Shown here piece by piece: positions 8,117 through 19,309 of a DNA stretch of 64,000 bases (its first letter is position 1; the number at the start of each line of letters is the position of its first letter). A program made the translations under genes and the position numbers. Below the pieces are notes generated by a model. That model saw nothing but the letters and a program-made list of their open reading frames with translations, ran no database searches and was not told the origin of the DNA. Origin of the DNA: Leptospira koniambonensis (lineage in GTDB: Bacteria; Spirochaetota; Leptospiria; Leptospirales; Leptospiraceae); contig NZ_RQFY01000012.1 of NCBI RefSeq assembly GCF_004769555.1, positions 124,001 to 188,000 on the forward strand, in the 5' to 3' direction.

Positions 8117-9014
8117 GTTTTATTATCCAAACATAAACTTGCTGCTCCCAGGGCACCAGTGACTGATTTTCCCGGAAGGATCTTTACGTATTCTTTGAAT
8201 ATGGGAAATATGATTTCTCTCACCCTGTTTTCAAGTCGTTTTCCGAAAAAGGAATAGGACTTAGCGATCCCTCCGGACAATACGATATGTTCTGGATTGA
8301 GTAAATGGATTAGATTACGAATGAGTTGCGCTAAACTTTCGATCCCTTCTTCTAAGATCTCGTTTGCTTCTTTATGATCTTTAGAAGCCAGATCAAATAG
8401 AGTTTCTATATCTGAAAGTTTGGAACCTGTTTTTTCTAAAAATCTAGAAGAGAATCCGCTGGCACTGAAATAAGCTTCTGCGCAACCTCTTTGTCCGCAT
8501 CCACAAAGTGCCCCGCCTGGCTGGATTGTAGTATGTCCTACTTCCATAGAGTTTCCAAGATAACCATCGAATAGTTTTCCTTGGAAAACCCATCCTCCAC
8601 CAAGGCCTGTTCCTAGTGTGAGAACGATCAGATTGGAAGAAGTTTTACCTTCTCCGAACCAATACTCTCCGAGTGCTGCACAGTTTGCGTCGTTATCGTA
8701 ATATACAGGAACGCCAAACTTCTTCTTTAAAAAATCAACTAAAGGAACATTTTTTAATAAAGGAAGATTTGCAGAAGAGATCAATATTCCATTTTCTTTA
8801 TCTATTGGTCCAGGACTTCCAAGTCCGATCCCTTTTACTTGATCTTTACAATCTGAGCTGAGTTCAGAGATCTGTTCTTCGAGAGAAGATAAAAAAAGTT
8901 TTGAATCCATCTCTGGCCCAGTCTTTCGATCGGATTGAGAGATCATCTGACCAGAAGAATTAGTAAGGCAGGCTTTTATGCTTTGGGCGCCGATATCCAC
9001 GCCTATAATAGAAC

Positions 9015-9018
<4 letters not shown>
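8113..9018 (-). CDS. ROK-family sugar kinase (glucokinase-like)
   Basis: A 301-residue ROK protein. The ATP-binding [11 protein letters not shown] is at the N-terminus, the catalytic Asp lies in [12 protein letters not shown], and a zinc-binding motif [10 protein letters not shown] follows [22 protein letters not shown] is the sugar/phosphate-binding glycine loop. There is no N-terminal helix-turn-helix, so it is a kinase rather than a repressor; glucose or N-acetylmannosamine are plausible substrates. It sits between the ABC ATPase and the HIT gene, overlapping both by 4 bp. Confidence 0.85.
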
Positions 9019-10201
<1,183 letters not shown>

Positions 10202-10271
10202 CGGGAGCAGGATATTGAAAACGTTTGATTTTATCCAACATTTATTTAGTTAATAGCAGAAATTCCGAAAA

Positions 10272-11834
10272 ATGATCTTTGTAATTCTCGTAGCAGCTGG
10301 AATCATCCTGATCGTCGCGGCAGGTTCCTTTCTCATTCAATCCAAAAAGGATTCGTTTGAGAAGGCTCTAGCTTTGGCGGCCATGGGAAATTACGTCGAC
10401 TCTCGGATCCTCATCAGAGATATTCTAGATTCCAATCCATCTAACACCAGGGCTCATTTTATCATGGCGAAAATTTACGCCATGGAAGGTGATTATAATA
10501 ACGAAGCGAAACATTTAGATAAGATCAAAAAGATCGGAACCTTCGATAAGGAAATTTCAGAAGTAGCAGTTTCCAATCGTCTCGCAGATATATATTACCA
10601 ACAAGATCTATATGAAGAAGCTGTATTTCATTATTCAGATACTCTTTCTGTTGACCCGGATAATCTAGAAGCTTGTATCCGAATTGGTTTTATGGCAATA
10701 GGCCAGAAAGAATTTGGGATCGCAGATAAATTCCTTTCCAGAATTCCGGATGAGAAGATCAAAATGCCAGCCTTACTCTTAGGAAAAGGTGTGGTCGCGG
10801 GGATCTTAAGAAAAGGAGATCCCAGAACTTATTTTCAAAAAGCATTCGAAGAAGATCCAACTTCTTCCGTTGGTGGATTTTTATACGCAGTCTCTTTGTC
10901 CAGAGCTGGAGAACATGACGAAGCAATTCGTGTAGCAAATTCTGTGGTAGACGTTGTCACAGATGAGTATGTTCGTTACACATTATTCCAATTTATCATG
11001 TTGGAATTTATTCTGAAAGGAAATTGGAACGAAGCTTTAAAACATGCAAGGTTATGCATGGAGATCGCAAGGAATAATGGATGGAAACAGGAAATGATAG
11101 ACTCCGATTTCCATTTCTCCCTGATTGCGGTCCATATGGGAAGATTAGAAGACGCCAGCGAATATTTGATCGAAGCAGAATCCGAAAGAGTGGATGATGA
11201 TCGTATCATTGAACTTGCAAATTATAAATACCAAGTAGAAACCAAAAGATTAGAACTTGGAAAAGTCGCCAAGAGCGGATTTCTTCCAGAGCAAGAACTA
11301 GGAAAATTATTCACAGAACTATTTCCAGTAGAACGTTATTATGAGATCTCGGGTTTAAAATCTTCCAAATCTTTCCATATAAAAGGGATCATAGATGAAG
11401 AAGGTAATAAGATAGTAATCGACGTAAATAAGATTGGGATCAGCGCCATGGATCATTATAGGTCCTTAAAGGGTGTGGATTTCAAAAACTTATGCGTAAA
11501 AGTTGTTATCGCCCTGAATTATACAGTGAGTAGAGAGATCCCCAATAAGGAAGGGGACGGGGTCAATTTCCAAGGTTTGAACAAGACTGACAAAGAGACC
11601 AGAGCTCTTTTCAAATTCAGAAAATGGAAGGACGCTAAAATTTCGGATATATTCTTAAGAGATACCTTGGGCCAAGTAAAAGATATGGCATTGGACAAGG
11701 CATTTATCATAGGAGATGCGGACTTCACAGAAGGTGCCCGCAGATTTCTGGCGGATAATCCGTCTAGACTTTCCGTACTCTACGGACGAGATTTAGAAGA
11801 ACTTTTAAAAAAGGCACTGAAATCCCAAGGCTAA
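10272..11834 (+). CDS. Membrane-anchored TPR protein with a C-terminal Mrr-like domain
   Basis: A protein of 520 residues with one N-terminal membrane segment (residues 2-22). A stretch of TPR-like helices covers about 30-330, for example the repeats around [20 protein letters not shown] and [19 protein letters not shown]. The C-terminal 180 residues are not [11 protein letters not shown] followed much later by [15 protein letters not shown] and [10 protein letters not shown] resembles the order in Mrr-like restriction-endonuclease folds. The expected QxK of an active Mrr site is not clear, so it may be inactive or a distant relative. It is divergent from the ABC operon and probably starts a unit with the lipoprotein at 11868. 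Confidence 0.5.
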   Translation: MIFVILVAAGIILIVAAGSFLIQSKKDSFEKALALAAMGNYVDSRILIRDILDSNPSNTRAHFIMAKIYAMEGDYNNEAKHLDKIKKIGTFDKEISEVAVSNRLADIYYQQDLYEEAVFHYSDTLSVDPDNLEACIRIGFMAIGQKEFGIADKFLSRIPDEKIKMPALLLGKGVVAGILRKGDPRTYFQKAFEEDPTSSVGGFLYAVSLSRAGEHDEAIRVANSVVDVVTDEYVRYTLFQFIMLEFILKGNWNEALKHARLCMEIARNNGWKQEMIDSDFHFSLIAVHMGRLEDASEYLIEAESERVDDDRIIELANYKYQVETKRLELGKVAKSGFLPEQELGKLFTELFPVERYYEISGLKSSKSFHIKGIIDEEGNKIVIDVNKIGISAMDHYRSLKGVDFKNLCVKVVIALNYTVSREIPNKEGDGVNFQGLNKTDKETRALFKFRKWKDAKISDIFLRDTLGQVKDMALDKAFIIGDADFTEGARRFLADNPSRLSVLYGRDLEELLKKALKSQG

Positions 11835-11867
11835 AGGGAACCTTCAGTTTTATTAGGGGTCCTAAAT

Positions 11868-12461
11868 ATGTTCCATTTATCTTTTTACGGATCTGTTTTG
11901 TTCAGAGGACTATTACTTATAATATTATTACAATTTTCTTGCATAACGAGAGGAGAATCTTCTCTTTCTGCTAAGCGAAGTCCCGAAATTCCACCAACTG
12001 TTACTCAAGGAAAAGTTTTTTTAGCGGGACATACTGGAGAACATTCCAAGGACACAGAAGAGATATTGAAATTAGTCCAACGTCTTGTCTCAGGAACGAT
12101 TTCAAAAGATCTGAACTTTTTGCCTGAGATAGTATCCAAGAAAGATGGGATCTATTTGGACATAAAAGGGAATTGGACCAGAGAACAACTCATACAAGAG
12201 TTATCTAAGTCGGATAATTATTTTCGCATATACTTCTTCGATCGAGATCTATTAGAGAAGCAGAAAAATTCTACAGATGTAAGAACAGTCCGGGATTTGT
12301 TTCTCTCTTCTGGAGGGATAGAAGTCGACTTTTATTACGAGAGTAAGAGTGCTTGCGAGTTAAAGCTCAAATTTAAAGAGAACCAGAAACTAGAAAGGGA
12401 ACTGATCAATCCATATTTCATAAAGCAGGACGGGAAATGGTACTTATTCCGGCTTTTCTAA
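11868..12461 (+). CDS. Putative lipoprotein of unknown function
   Basis: A 197-residue protein with a hydrophobic N-terminus ending LLQFSC, so Cys25 could be lipidated under relaxed spirochaetal rules. The mature region has no motif I recognise. It shows a predicted mixed alpha/beta pattern, with a charged SESACELKLKFKENQKL-like segment near the C-terminus. It follows the TPR gene by 33 bp and precedes the TolC-type gene by 74 bp. Nothing in it points to efflux, so its link with the genes that follow is positional only. Confidence 0.5.
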   Translation: MFHLSFYGSVLFRGLLLIILLQFSCITRGESSLSAKRSPEIPPTVTQGKVFLAGHTGEHSKDTEEILKLVQRLVSGTISKDLNFLPEIVSKKDGIYLDIKGNWTREQLIQELSKSDNYFRIYFFDRDLLEKQKNSTDVRTVRDLFLSSGGIEVDFYYESKSACELKLKFKENQKLERELINPYFIKQDGKWYLFRLF

Positions 12462-12535
12462 AATGAAATCTTCTAAAAAGGCAAACGGACTTGCGGTACC
12501 AGGGCTTGATATTGAAATAGCCATAAGGAAAGAGG

Positions 12536-13999
12536 ATGCGAGACTTCCAATCGGAACACGAACAAGATCTACTCGATAAAACTTCCTATAATAAGAACAG
12601 AAGTTGGATCCTTCTTTCAATTTTTGCAGCTTCTTCCTTCTTATTTCCTTTCGGGACACTTGTATTTCCGGAAACAATTCCTTTCGAAACAACTATTGAA
12701 GATAAAAAGGGAAGTCCGGTAAATAAACCGAATCAAAATGTTTCTCCCGTAACTAACACTTCTACGAGTGCTGCTCCAATTACTGGAAAGGTCATAGATT
12801 GGGATGTAGATCGTTTAACTGAATATGCGATCTCAAACAACCCGCTGTATTTATCTGAAAAACAAAATATGGGGATTGAAAGAGGACGGGTGATCACAGC
12901 CTCCTTGTATCGGAACCCTGTCGTTCAATTCCAACAACAATTCATTGGTGGAACTCCAAACTCCCAAGGGGGAAGTCCGGAAACTGCACCGGGCATGTAC
13001 CAAGAAGTGGATGTGTATGGAGTTGTTCCTCTTAGAACAAGAGTAGCCAAAAAAGGATTCGAAGCTTCTATCCAAGATTTCTGGAATTTTGATCGTATTT
13101 TTAGGATGAGACTTCGCCAAAATTATTGGGCATTTGTATTTCTCACACTTCTTGTAGATACAAATAAAGAATTCTATGAGAATTATAGCGACCTTTTGGA
13201 ACTCACAAAGTTTAGAGTGCAGAAGGGGGACATCTCTCCTTTAGAATTTGAACGTCTTGAGTTAGAAAGGATACAGGTAGAAAAATTCTACCGTGATGCA
13301 ATCGTTCGCAGACAAGTTATCGAAAAAGATCTACGCATTCTTTCTGGTTTATCTGAAGAAGAAGGTGTATTTGCATTTAAAGTAGACTCAATGAAGTTCA
13401 GACCTTTGGAAGAAATGGGACTTCATCTAAAAGAGGACTTTCCTTCTATAGAACGTCCTGATCTTACTGCACTTGAGCAAAGACTTCAAGAGAAGAAGAT
13501 GAACATAGAACTGCAAAGAAGGGAGTCCTTCGGATGGTTGCAGTTAGGTGGGGAATGGAGAGTCAAAGGTGGAGAAAATTATGGAGGAGTATTCGCTTCC
13601 ATTCCAATCCCTTTGAACGATAGAGGCCAAGGAAAAGTATATTCTGCGAAAGAAGAATATAGGAAATTCGAATTAGCCTTAGATGCAAAAAAAAGAGAAG
13701 TAATCGCAGAGATAGAAGCTGCTAAAAAAGAACTTTTGGCAAGAGAAGAACTTTTAACCAAGTATGAAAGGATCAACCTTCTCCAAAAGAACAAACAATT
13801 GGAAGAGAAGTCCAGAATTGCATATGTCCGTGGTGCCTCCGATCAAGTAACCTTCCTCCAAGCAGAAAAAAACTACCTCACCATCCTCCGAGAATATTAC
13901 GATTTACTGTATTTATATTTTAACGCGGTAGAAAATTATAAGGCCGCAATTGGAAAAATCGCGGAAATTTCTTCTGCAAACAAGGCGAAGGGAGAATGA
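12536..13999 (+). CDS. TolC-family outer-membrane efflux channel
   Basis: A 487-residue protein with an N-terminal hydrophobic segment (about 24-45), then a proline- and threonine-rich linker. Two long coiled-coil helical pairs follow, seen at TEYAISNNPLYLSEKQN, KGDISPLEFERLELERIQ and YVRGASDQVTFLQAEKNYL. The last segment and its upstream repeat are typical OEP (PF02321) halves, as in CusC/CzcC. The N-terminal extension before the signal is longer than usual; AAGGA at 12525-12529 supports this ATG. The stop overlaps the adaptor start (ATGA). Confidence 0.8.
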   Translation: MRDFQSEHEQDLLDKTSYNKNRSWILLSIFAASSFLFPFGTLVFPETIPFETTIEDKKGSPVNKPNQNVSPVTNTSTSAAPITGKVIDWDVDRLTEYAISNNPLYLSEKQNMGIERGRVITASLYRNPVVQFQQQFIGGTPNSQGGSPETAPGMYQEVDVYGVVPLRTRVAKKGFEASIQDFWNFDRIFRMRLRQNYWAFVFLTLLVDTNKEFYENYSDLLELTKFRVQKGDISPLEFERLELERIQVEKFYRDAIVRRQVIEKDLRILSGLSEEEGVFAFKVDSMKFRPLEEMGLHLKEDFPSIERPDLTALEQRLQEKKMNIELQRRESFGWLQLGGEWRVKGGENYGGVFASIPIPLNDRGQGKVYSAKEEYRKFELALDAKKREVIAEIEAAKKELLAREELLTKYERINLLQKNKQLEEKSRIAYVRGASDQVTFLQAEKNYLTILREYYDLLYLYFNAVENYKAAIGKIAEISSANKAKGE

Positions 14000-15183
14000 C
14001 AATGAAGCTATTATTCCAAAAATATAAAATTCTGATCGTTTTAGCCTTGGGGATCACAATCGCATTTTTTGGATTCAAATATCTCTCTAAAAAGAAACCA
14101 GAAAAAAAGGTTACTGAAGAGAACAAAAACGTATTCACAGTTCCGGAAGACGTACTCAGAAGACATCCACTTACTTATGTTGGTTTAAAAGAAGTCTCCC
14201 AATTTGAAGAACTTGCGCTGCCTGGTAGGATTACTTACGATCCAGAAAGTATGGCAAAGGTAGGTTCACAAGTTGAAGCTAGGATCAAAAAAGTTTTGGT
14301 CAAAGAAGGAGACCGAGTTAGCCAAGGATCTCCATTAGCAATTTTATCTTCTATCCAATTGGGAGAAGTAGAAGCGGCTTATGTAAAAGCAAGAGCTTCT
14401 TTGGATGCATTGAAGATGCAAGCGGATCGTGCTAAGGAACTTTTCGAAATGAAAGTTACTTCTGCAAAAGAATACGAGTTCGCAACAATGCAGTACAAAA
14501 CTGCAAGAACAGAAGTGGAAACCACTCGTATCAAGTTGGACAATTATGGTCTGACTCCTTCTGAAATTGAAGGAATCGAAAGAGGCATCTATGTTTCTTC
14601 TAACTTAATCCTCAGAAGCCCTATCAACGGAGAAGTTACCGAAAGGAAAGCGGTCCTGGGGCAACAGATAACTCGCGCAGAAGAATTATTCACAATTGCT
14701 AACTTAAGTCATCTCTGGGTCCTTCTCGATGTTTACGAAAAAGATTTGGGTGGAGTGAGAGAAGGTGCGCAGGCAACTATCTTTCCTTTGGGAGACGAGC
14801 ATAGTAGTGTCCAAATCCAAGGAAAAGTGGGTTATGTAGGAACAGTTTTAGATAACGTAAAACGTACTGCAAAACTTAGGATCATGGTCTCTAATAAGGG
14901 GAACAAACTAAAACCTGGCCAAACTGTTACTGCAAAAGTCGCAGGTCTTGTGGTGAGCACTGGAGGTGGAAAACGTAAGATGATCCCTCTAGAGGCAGTC
15001 CACGAGATAGAAGGAAAATTTTTCGTATTCATTCCTCATGGAGAAGGTAGTTTCGAGGCCGTAAACGTAATAGTAGGGGACACGATCGAAGATGATATAA
15101 TCATCTTAGGTGGACTTCCTGATGGCGCAGAAGTTGTCTCAAAAGGTTCCTTTGTCCTAAAGAGCGAGTTCCTTAAGTTTTAA
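13996..15183 (+). CDS. RND efflux periplasmic adaptor (CusB/CzcB-like)
   Basis: A membrane-fusion protein of 395 residues. It has one N-terminal membrane anchor (about 10-28) and a lipoyl half-motif RIKKVLVKEGDRVSQGSPLA. A coiled-coil hairpin (about 125-185) and the second lipoyl half LRSPINGEVTERKAVLGQ come next, then beta-barrel and membrane-proximal domains ending in GSFVLKSEFLKF. This matches heavy-metal-efflux adaptors such as CusB. The family partner, a CusA-type inner-membrane pump, is not downstream: the next genes are a toxin-antitoxin pair on the other strand. The last 11 bp overlap the toxin gene. Confidence 0.85.
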   Translation: MTMKLLFQKYKILIVLALGITIAFFGFKYLSKKKPEKKVTEENKNVFTVPEDVLRRHPLTYVGLKEVSQFEELALPGRITYDPESMAKVGSQVEARIKKVLVKEGDRVSQGSPLAILSSIQLGEVEAAYVKARASLDALKMQADRAKELFEMKVTSAKEYEFATMQYKTARTEVETTRIKLDNYGLTPSEIEGIERGIYVSSNLILRSPINGEVTERKAVLGQQITRAEELFTIANLSHLWVLLDVYEKDLGGVREGAQATIFPLGDEHSSVQIQGKVGYVGTVLDNVKRTAKLRIMVSNKGNKLKPGQTVTAKVAGLVVSTGGGKRKMIPLEAVHEIEGKFFVFIPHGEGSFEAVNVIVGDTIEDDIIILGGLPDGAEVVSKGSFVLKSEFLKF

Positions 15184-15574
15184 TATTTTCTAATATTCTA
15201 ACAGGATATTTTTTCAAGATATCATCCGAAGTAGCAAATTCCCAGCCGTTTACCATCGCATGGGAAAGAAGTAATCTATCAAAAGGATCCCTATGTATAT
15301 TCGGGAGTTTAGTTAAGAAGAAGATTGCCTCGTCTTGCATATTCGATTTTTCCAAACCTGATTGAATACATGCTGTTACTAAAAAATTCCCAGGTGGTTC
15401 TGGCAAAGGCAGTTTTCCCAGATCATATTTGATCTGTATTTCCCAGAGAGATACTTGGTGGAATAAGAGTCTGGTATCTTCTTCCTTACATAGTTCTTTG
15501 ATGATGGCGGGAAGTTTTGGGTCTTCTAATAAAAACCAGAGAAGGATCTGTGTATCTAATAGGATTGTTCTCAA
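15173..15574 (-). CDS. PIN-domain toxin (VapC-like ribonuclease)
   Basis: A PIN protein of 133 residues with acidic active-site candidates Asp7 (LLDTQILLW), Glu45 (SLWEI), Asp96 and Asp99 (RDPFDRLL), and Asp117/Asp118 (TSDD). These proteins cleave tRNA or other RNA in a metal-dependent way and are neutralised by the partner antitoxin. The gene lies 3 bp after the Phd-like antitoxin gene. All expected catalytic residues are present, so the toxin appears intact. Its 3' end overlaps the RND adaptor gene by 11 bp, convergent. Confidence 0.85.
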   Translation of the reverse strand: MRTILLDTQILLWFLLEDPKLPAIIKELCKEEDTRLLFHQVSLWEIQIKYDLGKLPLPEPPGNFLVTACIQSGLEKSNMQDEAIFFLTKLPNIHRDPFDRLLLSHAMVNGWEFATSDDILKKYPVRILENIKT

Positions 15575-15577
15575 ATC

Positions 15578-15814
15578 TCATTCCCCGTAAAAATCGGATT
15601 CGAATTCTGTAAGAGTAGAATTGAAATCATCCGGTACGGAGAATTTACCTGCCAAGATCCCGGGTTTGAGCTTTTTTGTCTTGGGCATTGAGATTGCGAC
15701 GAGTTCCACCATAGGGCGGTTTCGTTCAGAGATGACTACTCTTTCGCCAGAACTAGCGGCTTTTAGATAGCGCCCCAAATGGGCCTTTGCTTCACTTAGA
15801 TTCACTTTTTTCAT
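15578..15814 (-). CDS. Phd/YefM-family antitoxin
   Basis: A 78-residue antitoxin beginning MKKVNLSEAKAHLGRYL, the usual Phd/YefM start with the N-terminal DNA-binding region. GERVVISERNRPMVELV follows, and then an acidic C-terminus (ESDFYGE) that would wrap the PIN toxin. An upstream in-frame ATG at 15874 would add twenty residues that do not belong to the family and would cover the palindrome at 15817-15838, so 15814 is preferred. No good ribosome-binding site is visible. The partner toxin follows after 3 bp. Confidence 0.85.
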   Translation of the reverse strand: MKKVNLSEAKAHLGRYLKAASSGERVVISERNRPMVELVAISMPKTKKLKPGILAGKFSVPDDFNSTLTEFESDFYGE

Positions 15815-15816
15815 AA

Positions 15817-15846
15817 AGTAGTCTAGTTTTAGACTACTATTAGTCT
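15817..15846. promoter_or_regulatory. Palindromic operator of the toxin-antitoxin operon
   Basis: AGTAGTCTA (15817-15825) and TAGACTACT (15830-15838) form a perfect 9-bp inverted repeat around GTTT. A further TAGTCT copy at 15841-15846 gives a third half-site. The repeat abuts the antitoxin start codon (15814), as expected for an autoregulatory site bound by a Phd-type antitoxin. Binding itself is inference. Confidence 0.6.
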
Positions 15847-15962
15847 CTAAATGGATCAATTGTTTTTCAATCATTTACCCCTCCAACTGGGTATATTTTA
15901 TTAAAAATCATATCACCAAAAAAGTACTTGCACAACATTTATTCACTAATAACTTGTTAAGC

Positions 15963-16571
15963 ATGAAAGATCTAACGGAAAAGCAACTCGCTGTTTTACA
16001 GTTTATTACCAATGTAATCAAAGAAAGAGGCTTTCCGCCAACGATCAGAGAGATTGGAGATGAATTCGGGATCACTGCAAAGGGTGCCTACGATCACCTG
16101 AAAGCCATCGAGAAAAAAGGATATCTCAAGACCTCCAAAAACCAATCCAGAGCAATAGAACTTACCCGCCAAAGTCCATTCGAAAGTTTACCAGTTCCCA
16201 CCCCAAGTATTCCTCTCTTAGGTAGAGTTGCTGCCGGACTCCCTATCCTTGCCGAAGAAAATATTGAAGCTTATATCCCAGTTCCAGAAGAGATGGCCTC
16301 AAAAGGGATTACCTTCGCTCTGAAAGTGCAAGGGGATTCCATGATAGAAGCAGGGATCAATGACGGAGACGTTGCAATCATCCAAAAAAAGGATATAGCT
16401 CGAAATGGAGAGATCGTAGTAGCACTCATCGAAGACGAAGCCACTTTAAAAGTATATTTTAAAGAAGCGGATCATATTCGTTTGGAAGCTAGAAATCCAA
16501 AATACAAACCGATCCGTAGTAAAAAAGTTACCATCGTAGGAAAACTGATCGGCCTTTACCGTTCCTATTGA
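15963..16571 (+). CDS. lexA: LexA repressor
   Basis: SOS repressor of 202 residues. The N-terminal winged helix (LTEKQLAVLQFI, GFPPTIREIG, GAYDHLKAIEKKGYL) is followed by the autocleavage site in GRVAAGLP (Ala-Gly). The catalytic Ser lies in QGDSMIEAGI and the Lys in EATLKVYF. RecA-stimulated self-cleavage would derepress DNA-damage genes. A TTG at 15954 is also in frame, but ATG at 15963 gives the standard MKDLTEKQ start. The published leptospiral SOS box TTTG-N5-CAAA is not present in 15875-15962, so autoregulation through that exact sequence is not supported. Confidence 0.92.
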   Translation: MKDLTEKQLAVLQFITNVIKERGFPPTIREIGDEFGITAKGAYDHLKAIEKKGYLKTSKNQSRAIELTRQSPFESLPVPTPSIPLLGRVAAGLPILAEENIEAYIPVPEEMASKGITFALKVQGDSMIEAGINDGDVAIIQKKDIARNGEIVVALIEDEATLKVYFKEADHIRLEARNPKYKPIRSKKVTIVGKLIGLYRSY

Positions 16572-16630
16572 TACACGCTCCGGATTTCGGAGTTGACATT
16601 AGCCCTTGAGAGAGGAAAGATTTTGAAAGA

Positions 16631-16933
16631 GTGAATAATCTTTCCTTTTTCCGCGTATTCGCGGCCTTCTTCCTGTTACTTTCATTATTCAATTGCGCCT
16701 CTCCAAAAAAAGAGATCGGAGACAAGGACTTAAAACTAGTCCTTGAATATCTAACCAAGGCTCGCCTTGGGGAAAGATTGAATTATACTTCCGAACAGCC
16801 CATTCAAAAGGACTCCGAAATTTTGGAAGATGCCTGCGAAAGATACCAACTAGATAAGGATTCCGTAATGGAACAAATTCGAATCAAATATCCGAAGACT
16901 TACTTCGCATTGGTCGGCAAAAATGAAAAATAA
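16631..16933 (+). CDS. Small putative lipoprotein upstream of ctp
   Basis: A 100-residue protein starting at a GTG, with a hydrophobic segment (about 6-21) ending LSLFNC, a relaxed lipobox with Cys22. The mature part is charged and helical, with no recognised motif. It overlaps the start of the C-terminal protease by 11 bp, so the two are probably coupled and the lipoprotein may act with the protease in the periplasm. A hairpin CTCCG/CGGAG (16579-16593) after lexA and a TTGACA at 16593-16598 could mark the end of lexA and a promoter for this unit. Confidence 0.5.
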   Translation: MNNLSFFRVFAAFFLLLSLFNCASPKKEIGDKDLKLVLEYLTKARLGERLNYTSEQPIQKDSEILEDACERYQLDKDSVMEQIRIKYPKTYFALVGKNEK

Positions 16934-18290
16934 GGAAAGATTTGCCTGGATCAGTTTGGTTCTGATCTTATTTACTACACTTGTATTTCGCCCAGTCCAT
17001 GCAAAAGCAGTTTCGGAAACTGCTGAAAAATATCTGCAATTATTCCATGAAGTTTTTGGACTCATGCAAAACGGTTATGTAGAAACCGTAGACGAAGAAA
17101 AAGTATTCTTAGGTGCAATCAAAGGAATGCTCGGATCTTTAGGAGATCCTCATTCTTCTTTCTTGGAAGAAGAAGAATACAGACAGATGCGGGAAGAGAC
17201 TCGTGGATCTTTCGGCGGAGTCGGAATGGAAGTGGCTTATACTGATGGAGCCATAGTAGTAGTTTCACCAATTGAGGATACTCCTGCAATGAAAGCAGGG
17301 ATCCTGCCTCAAGATAGGATCATTGAAATAGACGGAAAAAGTACAGCAAACTTGGGCTACGCAGAAGGTATCAAACTAATGCGTGGAAAGCCTGGAAGTT
17401 CCGTAAGTATCAAAGTAGAAAGAAAAAATATCAAAGAACCTTTGCAGTTCACTTTAGTGCGTGAAAACATCAAAATAAGATATGTTCGTTCTTACTTCTT
17501 CGAAAAAGAAAAAGTGGGTTATCTACGTTTGAACCAGTTTATGGGAGAAAACACATTAGAGGAATTTAAAAAACATCTAAAGTTACTCTCAGATAAAAAA
17601 TCAGAAGGTCTGATCGTAGATTTAAGAATGAATCCTGGTGGTTTATTACCTTTATCTGTAGCATTATCCGATATTTTTCTTCCAGAAGGACTGGATATAG
17701 TTTCCGTGAGGGGAAGAGGCGGAGAACTCGCAGACGTTTCTAAATCAACAGGAAGCGGATATAAGTACACCACTATACCATTAGTTGTTTTGATCAATGA
17801 AGGTTCTGCTTCTGCTTCTGAAATTTTTGCTGGAGCTATCCAGGACCACAAAAGAGGTAAAATTTTAGGCGTTACTTCTTTTGGAAAAGGTTCTGTGCAG
17901 ATTGTTTATCCACTTTCTTTTGGAATGGCGGTAAAACTTACAGTTCAAAAGTATTATACTCCTTCTGGCAAATCACTTCATGGAAAAGGAATACAGCCAG
18001 ACGTGGTTGTAAAAGGAATCGAACCTAACGAAGATGATCGTTTTTATCTCAGGAAGATGACTGAGAAAAAACTGCTAGATCAACTTGCTTCTAAATACCC
18101 TGAATATAATGAGCAAAACTTTTTAAATTTCGAAAAGGCGCTTAAAGAACAAGGAATTAAACTTAGTTCAGATGTTGCCAGGGCGGTTTATAAAAATAAA
18201 ACTCAGGCCGAAAAAGAAAGAACTATGACCGATTTGGAATTGGATCCTCAATTGAAAAAAGCAGTGGATCTACTTTCTTCCAAACCTTAG
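16923..18290 (+). CDS. ctp: C-terminal processing peptidase (S41 family)
   Basis: A periplasmic serine protease of 455 residues. A signal peptide (about 1-28, ending HAKA) is followed by a PDZ domain (about 95-170; [23 protein letters not shown]) and the S41 catalytic core. [18 protein letters not shown], the Ser cluster in GSASASE at 295-299 and Lys322 in FGKGSVQ form the Ser-Lys dyad region. It trims C-termini of exported proteins. A Lys-rich C-terminal extension follows the core. The next gene, tsaD, begins 2 bp after the stop. Confidence 0.9.
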   Translation: MKNKERFAWISLVLILFTTLVFRPVHAKAVSETAEKYLQLFHEVFGLMQNGYVETVDEEKVFLGAIKGMLGSLGDPHSSFLEEEEYRQMREETRGSFGGVGMEVAYTDGAIVVVSPIEDTPAMKAGILPQDRIIEIDGKSTANLGYAEGIKLMRGKPGSSVSIKVERKNIKEPLQFTLVRENIKIRYVRSYFFEKEKVGYLRLNQFMGENTLEEFKKHLKLLSDKKSEGLIVDLRMNPGGLLPLSVALSDIFLPEGLDIVSVRGRGGELADVSKSTGSGYKYTTIPLVVLINEGSASASEIFAGAIQDHKRGKILGVTSFGKGSVQIVYPLSFGMAVKLTVQKYYTPSGKSLHGKGIQPDVVVKGIEPNEDDRFYLRKMTEKKLLDQLASKYPEYNEQNFLNFEKALKEQGIKLSSDVARAVYKNKTQAEKERTMTDLELDPQLKKAVDLLSSKP

Positions 18291-18292
18291 TT

Positions 18293-19309
18293 ATGATCGG
18301 TCTTGGAATAGAGACTAGCTGCGACGAAACCAGTCTCGCAATTGTAAAAGATGGGAAAGAATTACTTTCCCTTAAAATTTTTAGCCAGATAGATTTGCAT
18401 AAACCTTTTAGAGGAATTGTTCCAGAAATCGCTTCCCGCGCTCATTTGGAAAAGATCAATCCTCTTCTTTCCGAAGTTTTAGAAGAATCTAAACTTGGAC
18501 TTTCTGATCTGGACTATGTTGCTGTGACCAGATCTCCCGGTTTAACTGGTTCCCTCATGATCGGTGCACAACTCGCAAGGTCCATTCATGCGGTATATGG
18601 AACGCCTATTGTTCCACTTTGTCATTTACAGGCGCATTTTGCAGTAGTACATTTAGAAGAAGTGGAGCCTGTATTTCCAGTATTAGGTTTACTTCTTTCA
18701 GGCGGAAACTCTGCCATCTATAAGATCCCTCATTTCGGCAAAATGGAAGTGGTGGGAGATACGATGGACGATGCCTTGGGAGAAGCGTTCGATAAGGTAG
18801 CCGGTTTATTGTCTCTGCCTTATCCAGGAGGACCTCCTATTGAAAAGGAAGCTTCCAAGTATGTTCCTGAACCCAAGGAAAAAGATCTTTTGCCACCTTT
18901 ACTTAGGAATTTGGAACAGGATCGTGTAGCGTTTTCATTTTCAGGTTTAAAAACTGCGGTTTCTCATTTAATCGCGAAACGGCCAGATCTATCTACTCAG
19001 GCTGTATGTTATCATTTTCAAAAGACAGCATTTGAACTTGTGGAAAGAAATTTAAAACGTGCGGTCTCTATTACAGGGATCAAAAGGATCGTGGCAGGGG
19101 GAGGGGTCTTGGCGAATTCTACACTTCGTAACAGATTATCTCAATTCGCGGATAAAAATTCCCTGGAATTTTTATCTCCCCAAAAAAAGATCTACTGCAC
19201 GGATAACGGTGCGATGGTTGCCGCCCTCGGCTACTATCTATTTAAACAGGGATATTCTAAGAGTTTGGACTTTACAGTAAGTCCAGTAAGGCAGGAGACC
19301 TATATATGA
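18293..19309 (+). CDS. tsaD: tRNA N6-threonylcarbamoyladenosine transferase TsaD
   Basis: Universal tRNA-modification enzyme of 338 residues. It transfers the threonylcarbamoyl group to A37 of ANN-decoding tRNAs, together with TsaB and TsaE. Motifs: IETSCDETS at 6-14, the metal-binding His pair His111 and His115 in CHLQAHFA, GMxxDDA-like [24 protein letters not shown], and the late TDNGAMVAA. Length matches the family. It overlaps pssA by 4 bp. Confidence 0.95.
   Translation: MIGLGIETSCDETSLAIVKDGKELLSLKIFSQIDLHKPFRGIVPEIASRAHLEKINPLLSEVLEESKLGLSDLDYVAVTRSPGLTGSLMIGAQLARSIHAVYGTPIVPLCHLQAHFAVVHLEEVEPVFPVLGLLLSGGNSAIYKIPHFGKMEVVGDTMDDALGEAFDKVAGLLSLPYPGGPPIEKEASKYVPEPKEKDLLPPLLRNLEQDRVAFSFSGLKTAVSHLIAKRPDLSTQAVCYHFQKTAFELVERNLKRAVSITGIKRIVAGGGVLANSTLRNRLSQFADKNSLEFLSPQKKIYCTDNGAMVAALGYYLFKQGYSKSLDFTVSPVRQETYI

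Noticed and set aside
12444..12692. Minus-strand open frame opposite the TolC gene start
   Set aside because: Antisense shadow of the lipoprotein end and TolC start, without motifs.
15875..15962. Leptospiral SOS box (TTTG-N5-CAAA) before lexA
   Set aside because: No TTTG occurs in this interval, so the published box is absent on both strands.
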